Translations under genes and position numbers: made by a program | Notes under the pieces: model-generated | What the model saw: the letters and a program-made list of their open reading frames with translations, nothing else | The model's database searches: none | What the model was told of the DNA's origin: nothing | Part shown: positions 34,379 to 45,899 of the stretch, in pieces | Numbering within the stretch: position 1 is the stretch's first letter | How the letters are laid out: each line of letters begins with the position of its first letter | NCBI GenBank assembly: GCA_014607495.2 | Contig: CP053152.1 | Coordinates: forward strand, 11,949,899-12,013,898 | DNA length: 64,000 nucleotides | Reading direction: 5' to 3' | Source of the DNA: Carposina sasakii | Lineage: Eukaryota > Arthropoda > Insecta > Lepidoptera > Carposinidae

Positions 34379-34620
34379 GGCCGATTGGTGTAGTAGGTAG
34401 AGTCCCTGCCTGTGGCGCCATAGGTCCTGGGTTCGAATCCCGGTAGGTGCAAACATTGATATAATATATATTGATGTTTGTTTGCGAGTCATGGATGTTT
34501 CTATACTTATCTATGTATTCATATACCGTTGCTTAATACCCAAGATACAAGAATTTAGGGATCTTAATGTGGGATTAAGTTAATGTGTTGTGAAGTGTGT
34601 GAATATGTATTTATTTATAT
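34379..34620 (+). mobile_element. tRNA-derived SINE (family 2), forward, intact head
   Basis: The head GGCCGATTGGTGTAGTAGGT ... GGTCCTGGGTTCGAATCCCG has A- and B-box-like RNA polymerase III promoter elements. The body continues AGGTGCAAACATTGATATAA, GCGAGTCATGGATGTTTCTA, TACCGTTGCTTAATACCC and TTAGGGATCTTAATGTGGGA, with tail GTGTGTGAATATGTATTTAT. This is the best-preserved head among the four copies in the window. Confidence 0.82.
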
Positions 34621-36240
34621 TATTGCTTACCAAAAACTAAACGTGACTGTTCATGTCTTTCGCGATCCTGTACTTATGGCTACCCCATTTTGAGTAAACA
34701 CCCGTTTATATGTATGTATATTGAACCAAAATAAAAAACAGAACAAGTAAACTGTACTTTATTCTTAGAACACGTGGCTTGCTCTACGCCTCTACCTTGT
34801 AAAGACAGCGTGAAAACCTCATGAAAATTTCTACACTCTTTCTGCCTAAAAATATTTCAGTTTATTAACTTCATTACCCCTTCAGCAAAATGGATAGGGT
34901 CGGGCTAAATTTAACGAACCACGTGATCTTATTAGCCACCTCCCTCTAGCCATTTCGCTACCTCACTCTACCCATTAGGCTCCATTGTACTTTGGGTTCA
35001 ATTTGGTAACCCAAATTAATTTTGTCGAAAGGACTGAAGGCGGCGCTATTGCATTAGTTGTTTTTTTACATTTTAATTACTAAGTTGTAGGAAGAGATAC
35101 AACCTATTCTAGAAAGAAAATGGTAAAAATATCCTTAACCAAAGATGAAAGACGAGGTCGGTTGACCATCATAGCTTTTACAGTAATGTCTGCTAATCTT
35201 CTTATCAGATAGCATTAACAAAATATGGCCACGCCGTATAGCAAGGCTATTTTTGGCCAAAGTAGCACCCAGAATTTTGGTCATGCTTAGATCCGAGCCG
35301 CCCCGGTAAAGTGTCTGTAAGTTCGCTCCTATCCCCAAGGCACCAGAGTCTTCACACTAAACGGATAAATTAGAAGGAAATAATTTAGAAGAGGAGGGGC
35401 CTATTTAACATGACACTACGACTGTCAATATGCTTTATATGAACGCAGTATGAACCATTCCCTGGCTAACATTACCTGAAAATGCGGCTCGTCAAGTATA
35501 TAGATCCGGTATCAAATGAGGTTTTTATTTTTCGGGATAAGACTGTTTACATAACCATGTTATGTGATATTGTATTCCAGACGTAATAACACTATACTTA
35601 CATACAACATCCTAAGTCAAATACAAAAAGAGCTCGGTAGAAGTGACTTTAGTCATTATTTTGGAAAAAAAAACCGGCATGTCATAAGGAAAATGTAATT
35701 GGTAATAACATTTGCATTTTCTTCTAAGAATCAGAAGTAAAGCACAATAGAATGAGGTCTTTAAAAATTATGTTATTCAAAGTTTTGGTCTATAGAGCAG
35801 AGGTTACTGCGTTTATATGTGACAAAATTTTAATAAAACTACCTATATTTTACATAACTTTGGATGAATCTCTACTCATGTAAATGACAGCATTTATAGC
35901 AAATAATAAAGGTTTTTGTCTCGGAGAAAATCTTTATTGTGACTTGACGTTGCATAGAATAAAATTATTGTTAAATGGTTATATAAATTAAATCTGCATA
36001 ACTTACTGGTTAGTAAATCAGAACTAAGCTATACCTAGTATAATATAAGACTTCACAAATCAGCTTAAAAAGTGCTGAGGGAGAGAAACTACATTCAATT
36101 CGTTATTAGCCGTTCCTCGTGTCTCCGAATCAGCACAGGAAACTAAAATTAAACTAATTTATTTATTTATTTACTGATTTATCTAATCGAAGTTACGTTA
36201 AAAATCTCTCGAAGTGCTTTATCGTAAATTGTATTATATT
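34621..36240. other. Non-coding stretch, no gene seen
   Basis: Only short frames without motifs. A SINE-like tail with TATATGTATGTATATTG lies at about 34710. Confidence 0.4.
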
Positions 36241-36440
36241 TTACTCATCCTTGGCTGATGAGGGGCTTCACTGGAATTCATCAGCTGCATTCCTTCCGCG
36301 CATGTCGTAAGAGTCGACTTAGGTATTCTCTCAGGCAATGCGCTAGAAACTTGTCACTATCATTTCCAGCTAGCTCTATTAAGCTAAACATACCGTATCT
36401 TATATTTTTAAAATGTATGGCAGCGTGCCTAATACAATGA
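36240..36440. repeat. Dispersed repeat, copy left of the assembly gap
   Basis: GATGAGGGGCTTCACTGGAA, TTCATCAGCTGCATTCCTTC, CGCATGTCGTAAGAGTCGAC, CAGGCAATGCGCTAGAAACT and TGTCACTATCATTTCCAGCT appear in order. Related copies: 37300-37510, 4590-4700 and part of 34060-34165. Confidence 0.6.
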
Positions 36441-36786
36441 TTGTTCCAATAATACGTTATTCTTAGATATCACGATAGGTATATCAAATGTTTTTGAAAT
36501 GTATCGCAAGTATTCTAAGAGAAACATAAATCTTGCCTAATGATAGGTTCGGGCATTTCTAGCTACATAAATACGCCCCGGTGCAGCCACCATTACCTCC
36601 ACACACACAAAATATGCGCATAATCACGTTCTCTTAGGATGTAAATTTTAAACGCCTTGGCATAATATTTCACACTTAGTGCAGTTTCCACTGTTTGAGT
36701 TTTATCTTAGTCATTCCGCATAGGGAATTAGTTTTAAAAACTCACTGCGTAGAGAGCAGATTTATGTGCTCATGTTTTGGTAAGCA

Positions 36787-37286
36787 NNNNNNNNNNNNNN
36801 NNNNNNNNNNNNNNNNNNNNNNNNNNNNNNNNNNNNNNNNNNNNNNNNNNNNNNNNNNNNNNNNNNNNNNNNNNNNNNNNNNNNNNNNNNNNNNNNNNNN
36901 NNNNNNNNNNNNNNNNNNNNNNNNNNNNNNNNNNNNNNNNNNNNNNNNNNNNNNNNNNNNNNNNNNNNNNNNNNNNNNNNNNNNNNNNNNNNNNNNNNNN
37001 NNNNNNNNNNNNNNNNNNNNNNNNNNNNNNNNNNNNNNNNNNNNNNNNNNNNNNNNNNNNNNNNNNNNNNNNNNNNNNNNNNNNNNNNNNNNNNNNNNNN
37101 NNNNNNNNNNNNNNNNNNNNNNNNNNNNNNNNNNNNNNNNNNNNNNNNNNNNNNNNNNNNNNNNNNNNNNNNNNNNNNNNNNNNNNNNNNNNNNNNNNNN
37201 NNNNNNNNNNNNNNNNNNNNNNNNNNNNNNNNNNNNNNNNNNNNNNNNNNNNNNNNNNNNNNNNNNNNNNNNNNNNNNNNNNNNNN
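36787..37286. other. Assembly gap, 500 N
   Basis: Exactly 500 consecutive N. A round number normally marks a gap of unknown true size. Copies of one dispersed repeat lie on both sides (36240-36440 and 37300-37510), which may be why assembly failed here. Two apparent long open frames crossing it are artefacts of N. Confidence 0.98.
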
Positions 37287-37287
37287 C

Positions 37288-37600
37288 CAGGTTGTCCTCT
37301 GCTTGATACGGGCTTCAGTAGAAAGCTGGCATCTTCTTGCGTGAATGTCGTAAGAGTCGACTAAGAAATTCGGGCATTATCTCAGGAGATAAGCCAGCAA
37401 CTTGTCACTACCATTTACATATGTCTGTCTCGCCTGCGCTAAAGGGTGGCTGCATCTCCTTTATGATCCTGCAAATCTGACTACCCCTTTTCGGGAACAC
37501 AGCCGTGTGAACTAGAATCGCCTTTGCGATGAAGAAGGGTGATGATGACAATGAAGAAGGGTGATGATGACGATGAAGAAAGTGATGATGTAAGTGGAGG
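37288..37600. repeat. Dispersed repeat, copy right of the gap, with GATGAAGAA minisatellite
   Basis: GGGCTTCAGTAGAAAGCTGG, CGTGAATGTCGTAAGAGTCG, AACTTGTCACTACCATTTAC, ACTACCCCTTTTCGGGAACA follow the repeat order seen at 36240 and 4590. From about 37528 to 37590 a GATGAAGAAGGGTGATGATGA-type unit is repeated about three times. Confidence 0.6.
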
Positions 37601-40600
37601 CAATGTTAACCAGTAGCTCATACTGCGTACAGTTGGATGTTCACATTGATTATCACAGCATTTGTATCTACATACTTCATGTTCCGTATATTTCGTGACC
37701 GCCCTCGCAAATTCTCAATTGGGGCCGCACATGGCTTTGTACAAAAAAGTTGTTACACGTAATCATATTAAACTCGTCATATTATTCCCACTTATTTGTT
37801 CATTCATACCTGTCTGAATTTAACCACGACAACACGAGCACTACATGGTTAAATTACTTATATAATGGTACCTATGGTTTATGTATATCTATAGGTAACC
37901 GAAATTTGCGGTCGATTCGACAATCTATTTTAAAAAAGTTCAAGATTTTCAGATACTTTAAACGATTTGTTATTATTTGATTCAAACAGTGAAGCAACAC
38001 CAGTGATAATACAATCAACTGTTATGAATAATTCACTATGTCTAAGTTAAACTACAAAATACTCTACTATATAAAGTGCAATGCAGCAATGTAGTTAATT
38101 ATCCGATTGCATGCAGGTTAGATCTTTAATAATTCTTATAAAACCCATAAGTATATAAATGCCAATGTTTTTAGGAATGAAAAAAAACCAGTATCTATGT
38201 ATTAGCTTTAAGCCCACTTGCAATAACTGTATTAATCTCGGAAAACTTACTTATTATTTATTTATTAATTCAGTTAAAAAATCTTAGAACTATTACATCG
38301 TCTCACAAAAGTAATAAGTAAGATATAAATTTTTAAGATATTTAACTTAGCAGTTAATGTACCAATTGGCATATTAAAATAATAATACGTTTCGAACTGA
38401 CATGTTACTCTAGAAAAGGTATGCGTATGCGCAGATAACTCACAGACAACCTCGTGTAATAAGAATAACGCTCCAGTCTCTATACAACTTATGATTTCTT
38501 TAACTGGTGTTTACTACACGGATGTTATTTCCCCTCCTGATAGTTCCCATTTAGGTAACTGATCTAGTGCAGTTACATTTAATATCACTTTTTGAGCCAA
38601 TATAATTATACCACTAGGCAAGCAGTCAGTAGCACGGCGGGCGTCCGGTTAACTACATTCCCGTCGCGTTCATAGGAAAATATAATTTTAAGTACATATT
38701 TAGAAAGTTTACCTCGTGATTTGGCGTTTGGCGTACCTATAGATAGAACCGTATATGAAGTAAGATAGAGCAACGGAAAATATGTAAATGTAAAATTAAC
38801 GAAACCTTACTGCATGACCTACATAAGTAAAAAATTTACATAGTTAAATAGGAACAGGGACAGAGCAATGTACACTTTTGATAATGATCACGCTTAATAG
38901 AGCCGTCTATCGATATTAATCGATCAACCTGTAATCTAATGTGACTAAGCAGAAACACGGTACAGCTAGCATTGCTATGCCATTGGCATTGTTCGTACGA
39001 CTCAATACCAGGTCGAATGCGAACTATTCTAATACAGGGGTATTAGTTCTACTCGACCAAGTGCAGACCGAGAGAGGTGTTTAAAATAGCTGTGCTTCAA
39101 AGTGTAGATTACTAGGCGAGTCAAAACGCCATACTGTAGTGGAATGTTTAAATAATTTTTACAAATTAAAATGAGCGTCATTTGTTTTGATCTCGCAAAA
39201 CAGGTGTTCTCCTTTTCGAGTGGACAGTTATAAGTCTATTGTGAGATTTGTTAATGTTATTCAGACTGCCGAAAATGGACCAATGGCAGGCCTTATTTAT
39301 TACTAATACCACCTGCTTGCTGTGACTACCAAAACGTAGATTAGGTCAAGATTTAACAGCCGCCATATAGGTTACCTATCTACGTTCCAAGCAAGGGTAG
39401 ATTTACCTGCGTGATGCGGAATTCTTTTATGTTCCAGCTAAGTTAAAAAACAACATATTACACATCTACATGTGTTAAAAATGATGTATGACACAGAAAT
39501 GAATCACTCCTGCTTGTCATTCTGTAACGTCGGTGATTTACTTCGTCGACGGTGGCGTTACTTTAACTGTACTGCATTCTTTTGAACGTACATGTCAATA
39601 AAACAATAATATATGTAGGGAAAACATGTAGTAAAACCTCGCTTAATGTGATATGGATGGATGTCTAGCATTCACTACTCAATCATTTTAGAGCTACTCA
39701 ACAAATCGAATCAAAATTAAGCACAAAGTTGGACTACTCAACAAAATCCCGGAAACTGATTCAAAGGTTGCCTACTATAAACCACGTTTTGACACCAGAA
39801 ATAATTGAGTGATGAACCAAGTGATCACATTTAAAAACATATTAATTACCTGTCAAAAATCATCTAACACTAACGATTCAACATGAATATTTCATAAAGC
39901 ATCCGAAACATTCTCACTGCTCAAAATAATTGACAAATTACATTACATAACTCGATCTGAGTGGTCGTTACTAAAATCGAATTCGTAAAGATACGATAGA
40001 AATATTTCGATTGGTAGCCTAATGAGCCGTGAACCTTTTGGCTCCAATCTCACATGTGAGATAGTGCTTAGGAGCTCTTAAGTGAAATAGGGTTACCAAT
40101 TTAACTAGTTACAGCACTTTCTAGAATGTTCTACAACCACATTTTGCGGGAAGGAACCTCAACTGGAAAACACTTTTGACTTTATGCTATCTTTAGGGGT
40201 GAACACTAAACCACGTTTTCTTTAATAACCACTTACGTTACCCAGATACAAAATAGCTTCCATCAAATTAGAATCACCTGAACCGCAAACTTGCGTTTTA
40301 TGGTTTTAATAAGCTTGTGACAGCATTTCGCTTTCCAGTTCTCCATTATCAACATCATTATCAAGAATTTGCGATTCATCTGATACTTGACACACTTTGG
40401 CGTTCAATCGATAAGATGACAACCCTATACAAGTGAGTGTCGATGGAGTGTAAGGTGGGACACGATTGCATCGCTCGGATGACACCGATACATGCTGACC
40501 TTGAATACGTTTGACATTATCTATGTAGAAAGCGTGTGTGGATATATTATAACTAAAAAAATTGTATATAAATAAACTTGTTTGAACAAGGCAAGTAATA

Positions 40601-42000
40601 TGCGTAATTTAGCCAAGTAATTGTAGTGAAGTAATCATATAAAAATTGCAATGAAATGCGTTCATCCGTTTTGAGGGTTCTGATTGCACGGAAAGTGATA
40701 ATTAACAAACAATATAAATATTATGTAATATTATATAAATGTAAGAGCCACGATGTAATCTGATTTTAATTTATCGTCTTCACGCTACATTTGCATCACA
40801 TGCTCTATAATTATCATCAGTCTTTAGTTAGACATTTACATTTCATCAAGACTACCATTTAACCGGAATATAAATCAAAAAAATAGTATCTAGATTTCAT
40901 AGATAAAAATCTTGAATCTCTTATTCATCTCAAAATCTGACCCTACGAAGGGATAACATTTCTTTGTGTTTACTTTTGATCTTCAATCATTTACCTACAT
41001 TCATGGTCACTTTGGACTTTCATACCTTCCTTGCAAAAAAATTCCAGAAAACCATTACGGGCAAAAATATATTCTTATTAATGATCCAATTCTAATATTT
41101 CAAGACCTAGACACATAAAAAGGAACAAGTATCAATTCAGTTCAAAAACTTCAAACAAACAAGCCAATCATATAAAACGTTTTATAAATCGTGACATGCT
41201 TAATGCTGTTGGCAAAAATATCTCCAATACTTCATCGAGGTTCAGAAATTAGTGCACTTGCCCCGTGGCGGTGTAAGCGCGTAATCGCACCGTGGCATGG
41301 CGTCGGTCGCTTCTACAACAAATTGGAGACTCAATTTCGCTAATGTACTATGATTGCATTGGCCTATTCACGGGAAACATAGCGGGCGAAGGAGATATTT
41401 ACAAGTTTATAAAGAAACCATATTGCGCCGACCTATAAATAATGGCATAAGGGCGGGAAGAAGATAATGACGATGAGAACTGTCAACTCATTTGGTTTAG
41501 AGTCACGATCTTCATCGTTATTGTACATCTGAAATATATGCAATCATTGTTATGAAAGCAAAGAATGAAATCTTCAAACTTAACCATATAACTTTATTTC
41601 GAAAATCCATTTTTAGAAAAGGATCATCTTACTAAAGAGTAAGGCTAAGGTTGATCTATGTACCAGTGGGTTTGATATAGGCTTCCCACCTATATAACGG
41701 GCTATAGCAAAATAAAGTAAATTAGCTTACATTTATTATATAGGGTCTCATATCTATGACAGAGTACAAAAGTCAGGATTGTATGCAAGAAACAAGCAAC
41801 ATTGTATGCCTCTCGCTTAACGGTTGTAATAATGGACTCATATTCCCGGCCAGGCCATTTACATTAAACGTAAGGTGTTTCTCGCAAATAGCGCATATTA
41901 GTTTAGACACTTTGGTAAATGAGCTGGAGCTTTATCGGATTAATAATGCAAATGTAACGAAAGTGAAGTTTTTGCAGACATCTTTGACCAACCCTTAAAA
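37600..42000. other. Long AT-rich non-coding stretch; one GC-richer island at 41236-41470
   Basis: No exon was recognised. I looked here on the minus strand for the last Prp31 exon (expected to start G-L-E-I-V-N-P and include K-Y-F-S) and did not find it. The patch at about 41236-41470 (GCCCCGTGGCGGTGTAAGCG, CACCGTGGCATGGCGTCGG) is more complex and GC-rich than its surroundings and non-repetitive in this window. Confidence 0.4.
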
Positions 42001-42107
42001 AGCTACATCATCATCATCATCAGCCTATTACAGTCCACTGCTGGACGGAGGCATTTCCCAGGGCACGCCACAAGACTGCCATGGGGGGTATTTGCCCATT
42101 GTCACGA
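42001..42107 (-). mobile_element. RTE-family 3' tail fragment
   Basis: An ATC microsatellite leads into CAGCCTATTACAGTCCACTG, CTGGACGGAGGCATTTCCCA, GGGCACGCCACAAGACTGCC and ATGGGGGGTATTTGCCCATT. It directly abuts the mariner remnant that follows. Confidence 0.7.
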
Positions 42108-42112
42108 CGAGA

Positions 42113-42470
42113 AAATTTTTAATATCGAAGAGAAGTACAACAAACAAAATGACAGGGTGTACGCTCTGCGACCGCTGGAAATGCCATTCCTAGAGTGCAG
42201 CACGGCCATCATCCATCATCAATCATGATTTGGTTGGGAGTGTCCTACTATGGCCCTACTGAAGTGCATTTTTGTGAAAAAGGTGTCAAAAACCAGTGCA
42301 AAAGTGTACCAAGACACGGTTTTAGACAAGACATTGATTAAAGCTTGGGCCGATATCGACATGAATATGGTCCGTGCTGCTATTGATGACTGGCCGCGAA
42401 GATTGAAGGCTTGTGTGAAAAATGGTGGCAATCATTTTGAATAAATTTTGTGTTTAATGTAAGCTAATTA
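42113..42470 (+). pseudogene. Tc1/mariner transposase remnant with internal deletion
   Basis: In shifting frames the translation follows mariner (DD34D-type) transposases: N-x-x-x-K-Q-N-D-R-V-Y at the start, then W-x-G-V-S-Y-Y-G-P-T-E-V-H-F and C-E-K-G-V-K-T, followed by TSAKVYQDTVLD. It then jumps straight to KAWADIDMNMVRAAIDDWPR and RLKACVKNGGNHFE with a stop at 42444. In intact elements KVYQDTVLD is followed by the block holding the second and third catalytic acidic residues; here that block is deleted. At least two frameshifts lie upstream. The protein would have cut and pasted its own element; this copy cannot. Confidence 0.82.
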
Positions 42471-43539
42471 AATTACCTTTTAAAAAAATACTTTTATTTA
42501 ATATCATGACTAGTTTTCATTTTATAGCCAATTTTGTTTGTGACAGAATTTAAGCAACGACTAGGTAAGTTGGCAACAAAACCAAGGTGTGTATCGGCTT
42601 TCTCGATTCCTGTCAGTTGACGCATTTCCCACTACGGCCACAAAGAATCTAGATAAATTCAGTTTCTCTTTCTACCGTCTGTTTTCCACTGACCATGTAT
42701 ATGTATATACATCGTATCAGATTTAGAGCAGTGAAGAGGTAGCGTAATCAGCCTTCTATTTAGATGATATTTTCCGTAGTGTGCATGTATAGGCACCAGA
42801 AATCAAAATTCATCTCTAATACTGAACTGAAACTACCAGTTGATACTCTACGCAAAAGTTATGTTGGTGTCATTTGTTCAAATATGCCCTGTTTCATTTT
42901 TCGTATTGACTAGTTATCACACAGGAAACCGACGAGCATGTATGATGAACTCTATAAATCTGCTGGACGATGCGAAAGAGGTATTTTTGGGACGTACTAC
43001 TTAAATGAAGATCTGTACTACCTCTCTGCCTACCCCTATGGAACATAGACGTAAGTTTATGAATTAACTACCTGCTGCCTGCGGCGGAAGGGGTATGAAA
43101 AATAGATAGTAGCCGATTCTCAGACCTAGACAGACACGAGAGTTTTATAAAATGTATGTCAAATTACAGATAACTTCGCGGGTCGCAAGAACCGGGGCCT
43201 TGGTAGCGACTGATGATAGAGCCTGTCTAAACTACGGCCAGAGTCGTCCCGCCACAGTATGTTGGGATCACTCACATTAAAACGGGCGAACTATTGTAAT
43301 TGGCTATTCCCGCCTAGCCTGTTTATTTACGCAGGTATTGCTTTTTACGACAACCAGTTTGGTGTTGTGGTTGGCTAGGTTAATAACCGTGGGTCTTGAA
43401 TTAAATCCTGGCAAGGACAAACGAATAGGACTGTGCAACAATATTTGAAACAATACTCATATGTATTACTTATGAAAGTAGAAATTTACTCATCATTCCC
43501 TGCAGAAAACATGATATTTTCACAATATATATCGATACT

Positions 43540-43762
43540 AGTGGAAGCCCGCGACTTCGTCCGCGTGCCTGCAGAAAAAACAAAATCTCGAAATTATCCG
43601 GGATTAAAATATTTTCCCGGGATAAAAAGTAGCCTATGTGTAATCCAGAGTGTCAGCTAACTTCATACCTTTGCCGTTTTTACGTGAAAGAGTAACAAAC
43701 ACCTATCTATTCATCCATCCATCCATACTTACAAACTTTCGCGTTTATAATATTAGTAGGAT
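43540..43762 (+). mobile_element. Metulj-like SINE, forward copy
   Basis: It begins AGTGGAAGCCCGCGACTTCG and continues TCCGCGTGCCTGCAGAAAAA, TTATCCGGGATTAAAATATT, TTCCCGGGATAAAAAGTAGC, TTTTTACGTGAAAGAGTAAC, a CATC microsatellite (about 43712-43726), CAAACTTTCGCGTTTATAAT and ends TATTAGTAGGAT. It is the mirror image of 3681-3943. Confidence 0.8.
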
Positions 43763-43768
43763 ATAAAT

Positions 43769-43923
43769 CGCAGCTTTCATACTACAGGGGCACAACTCGA
43801 AAAAAAATTATTATTGGGAAAATGCGTTTAAGATCAGTAGCCGTGTTGATTTTGTGTCCAAATATTATAAAAACTCGAGATCACAAAATTTTCGAAATGT
43901 GCCCCTATAGTATGAAAGCTGCG
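43769..43923. mobile_element. Small MITE with about 30-bp terminal inverted repeats
   Basis: The left end CGCAGCTTTCATACTACAGG plus GGCACAACTCG is mirrored by CGAAATGTGCCCCTATAGTA plus TGAAAGCTGCG. About 27 of 31 bases pair. The 155-bp element has no coding frame and begins six bases after the end of the Metulj-like SINE. No clear target duplication was found. Confidence 0.7.
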
Positions 43924-45830
43924 AAATATCAATCAACAATAAACACATAAACATTCGACACGAGAGTTATAATATCGAACAAATCGATATCAAGCTCCCG
44001 AACGAATATACTTACTTGCCTTCTGACTGAGTAATAGACTTGACTAACGAGATTGTCGAAACATATCTATCAGTATTGACTATTAACTATGAGAAAGAGT
44101 TCACTGAAGGTCGCCCGGTAAAAATCAAAAGTTACTGATGAAATCGCCCTATTGTATTCAATTCACATTTAATTTTGTTGTAATGTTTCTTATTAACACT
44201 TGATACTGCAGTTGACTTTGAAACGCTAACTAGTGAAAACTTATATGCCATAGACGAAAATTACTTTTGCCTCTTTCTAGTATTTTGTCTGTATAGCGCT
44301 TTATGTCACCCTCCTGGGACCTCATAGTGGCATCTATCCAGATTCCACAACGAAAACAAACCTTCTTTAAGAAGTCACGGTGACCCCTAGAACAATCTTT
44401 CACAAAGAGCGCGGGCGTACTTGTGAACGCTAAGGGAGCCAAGAAAGGTGGTGGTAAGAAGCCCAAAAAAAATTGCGAGACTAGTGATTGAGGTTTTTAA
44501 GGCAGAAATATGTGGGGCCCAACAAAATAACTTATATTCAAACTGGGCGTTAGACGAAAATAGTTTGGGAAGCTCTGTCCCAGAACATATCAATCTGACG
44601 TTCTGAGATCGCTCCGCTATACTGACACCATGTGGAAATGAAAACATTATTAAATAGATCTGTTACAACGGCTGTTGGGGCAGTTTTTACAGCACATGCA
44701 AATGTAACCAGTAGGCAGTAGTAATACATAGTAATGATGGTAAGAGCGCGCATTACTTGCCTCAAAACAGGTTCCGCTGTACTTTGACGCGCAGGTACCT
44801 GTATACGCAATTATGTGCGTTTACGCATCTATTACTATCTATGTTACGTCATTAATTACACGATTATAAACACGCGTACGTTTGATGAGTGATCACTATT
44901 TTGTTGTGTATAATTAATATCGACTTGACGAGTAGATGACTAGACAATAGCAATAATATTTTTTACTGTTTACGTAAGAGTCTAAGAATAATTTCGTGTT
45001 TACAAGTTTTACATAAACCTTGGGTTCTACATGTTTTTCTTTGGGTCAATGGCAAAAGATCACCACGAGCATACACATACATGCAGTACAGTTGCACGTA
45101 CCTACGTTATGTCTATTTCTATGGAGGTCGTCGTTCCTTTCTGCAATGCATGCAACATCCTTAGACTCTTGTTTTTTATAATCAGAGGGCTTGATAAAGC
45201 AGGAATGATTCCATTCAGAGAGACGCCGTTATAAACAATGTAGAGCAACCTCTCGCTCCCATAAAGGAAAAAATCTGTTTTGTGTTCATGGTAAAACCTA
45301 AGGGGTTGAGATCATTTTTTTTTCAACTTGCCTATTGCGTTCTTTAAAAGAACAACGCATTAATTTATTTAAGACATGGGCCACACAAGTTACATTACTA
45401 GTAATTGTCTCGATGGCCAGCGTATTTGAAACACACAATATACCTATATATCGTGAGAATTATATTGATTTAAATAACGATATAACACAGCAAGACAATA
45501 CCGTTCGGATAACCTACCACCTCTGGCAACCTTCGTCGTGTTCACAAAACAATCACCCAGAGTTCATCTCGAATGCATTAACAATCTAAATACCTATCCT
45601 TTCAGTACCCTTGGATCACACTGTTTAACTTCTGTGATTATAGATTATTATTTTGTGTAATTAGTTCAACAAAGTCTCGATTGTAATCTCGAGACGGATG
45701 TGATGTGTGGTCTACAGGATTATTCCAGGCTATGAAAAGGCAGTAACAAATAATGAAATAAATATGAAGAATTCTGTTATAGCGCTAGGTATTTATCTCG
45801 CGCTGTACAATGTTAATAAATCATCTATCA
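43924..45830. other. Unassigned; overlapping minus-strand frames near 44230-44810 and a plus-strand frame at 45335-45589
   Basis: Three minus-strand frames of 78-86 codons overlap in different registers at 44230-44810; none has a domain I can name, and overlapping registers argue for chance or a decayed repeat. The 84-codon plus frame 45335-45589 includes a hydrophobic stretch (VTLLVIVSMASVF) that could be a signal peptide, but splice flanks are poor. Confidence 0.25.
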
Positions 45831-45836
45831 CATCCA

Positions 45837-45895
45837 TCACACATCACATCAGCCCATATTGCAGTTCAATGCTGGACATAGACTATATAGTCCGA
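45837..45895 (-). mobile_element. Short RTE-family 3' tail scrap
   Basis: CATCAGCCCATATTGCAGTT, CAATGCTGGACATAGAC is the same conserved tail seen in at least seven other places here, with several mismatches. Confidence 0.5.
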
Positions 45896-45899
45896 AAAT

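Noticed and set aside
34379..34450. tRNA gene with GGTTCGAATCCCG
   Set aside because: It is continuous with a SINE body repeated at 18.2, 33.2 and 55.2 kb, and no independent cloverleaf end is seen.
36695..37364. Two open frames of about 200 codons across the N run
   Set aside because: They are made almost entirely of unknown bases in the assembly gap.
37528..37590. CRISPR-like regular repeat
   Set aside because: It is a short GATGAAGAA minisatellite without spacers, and the genome is eukaryotic.
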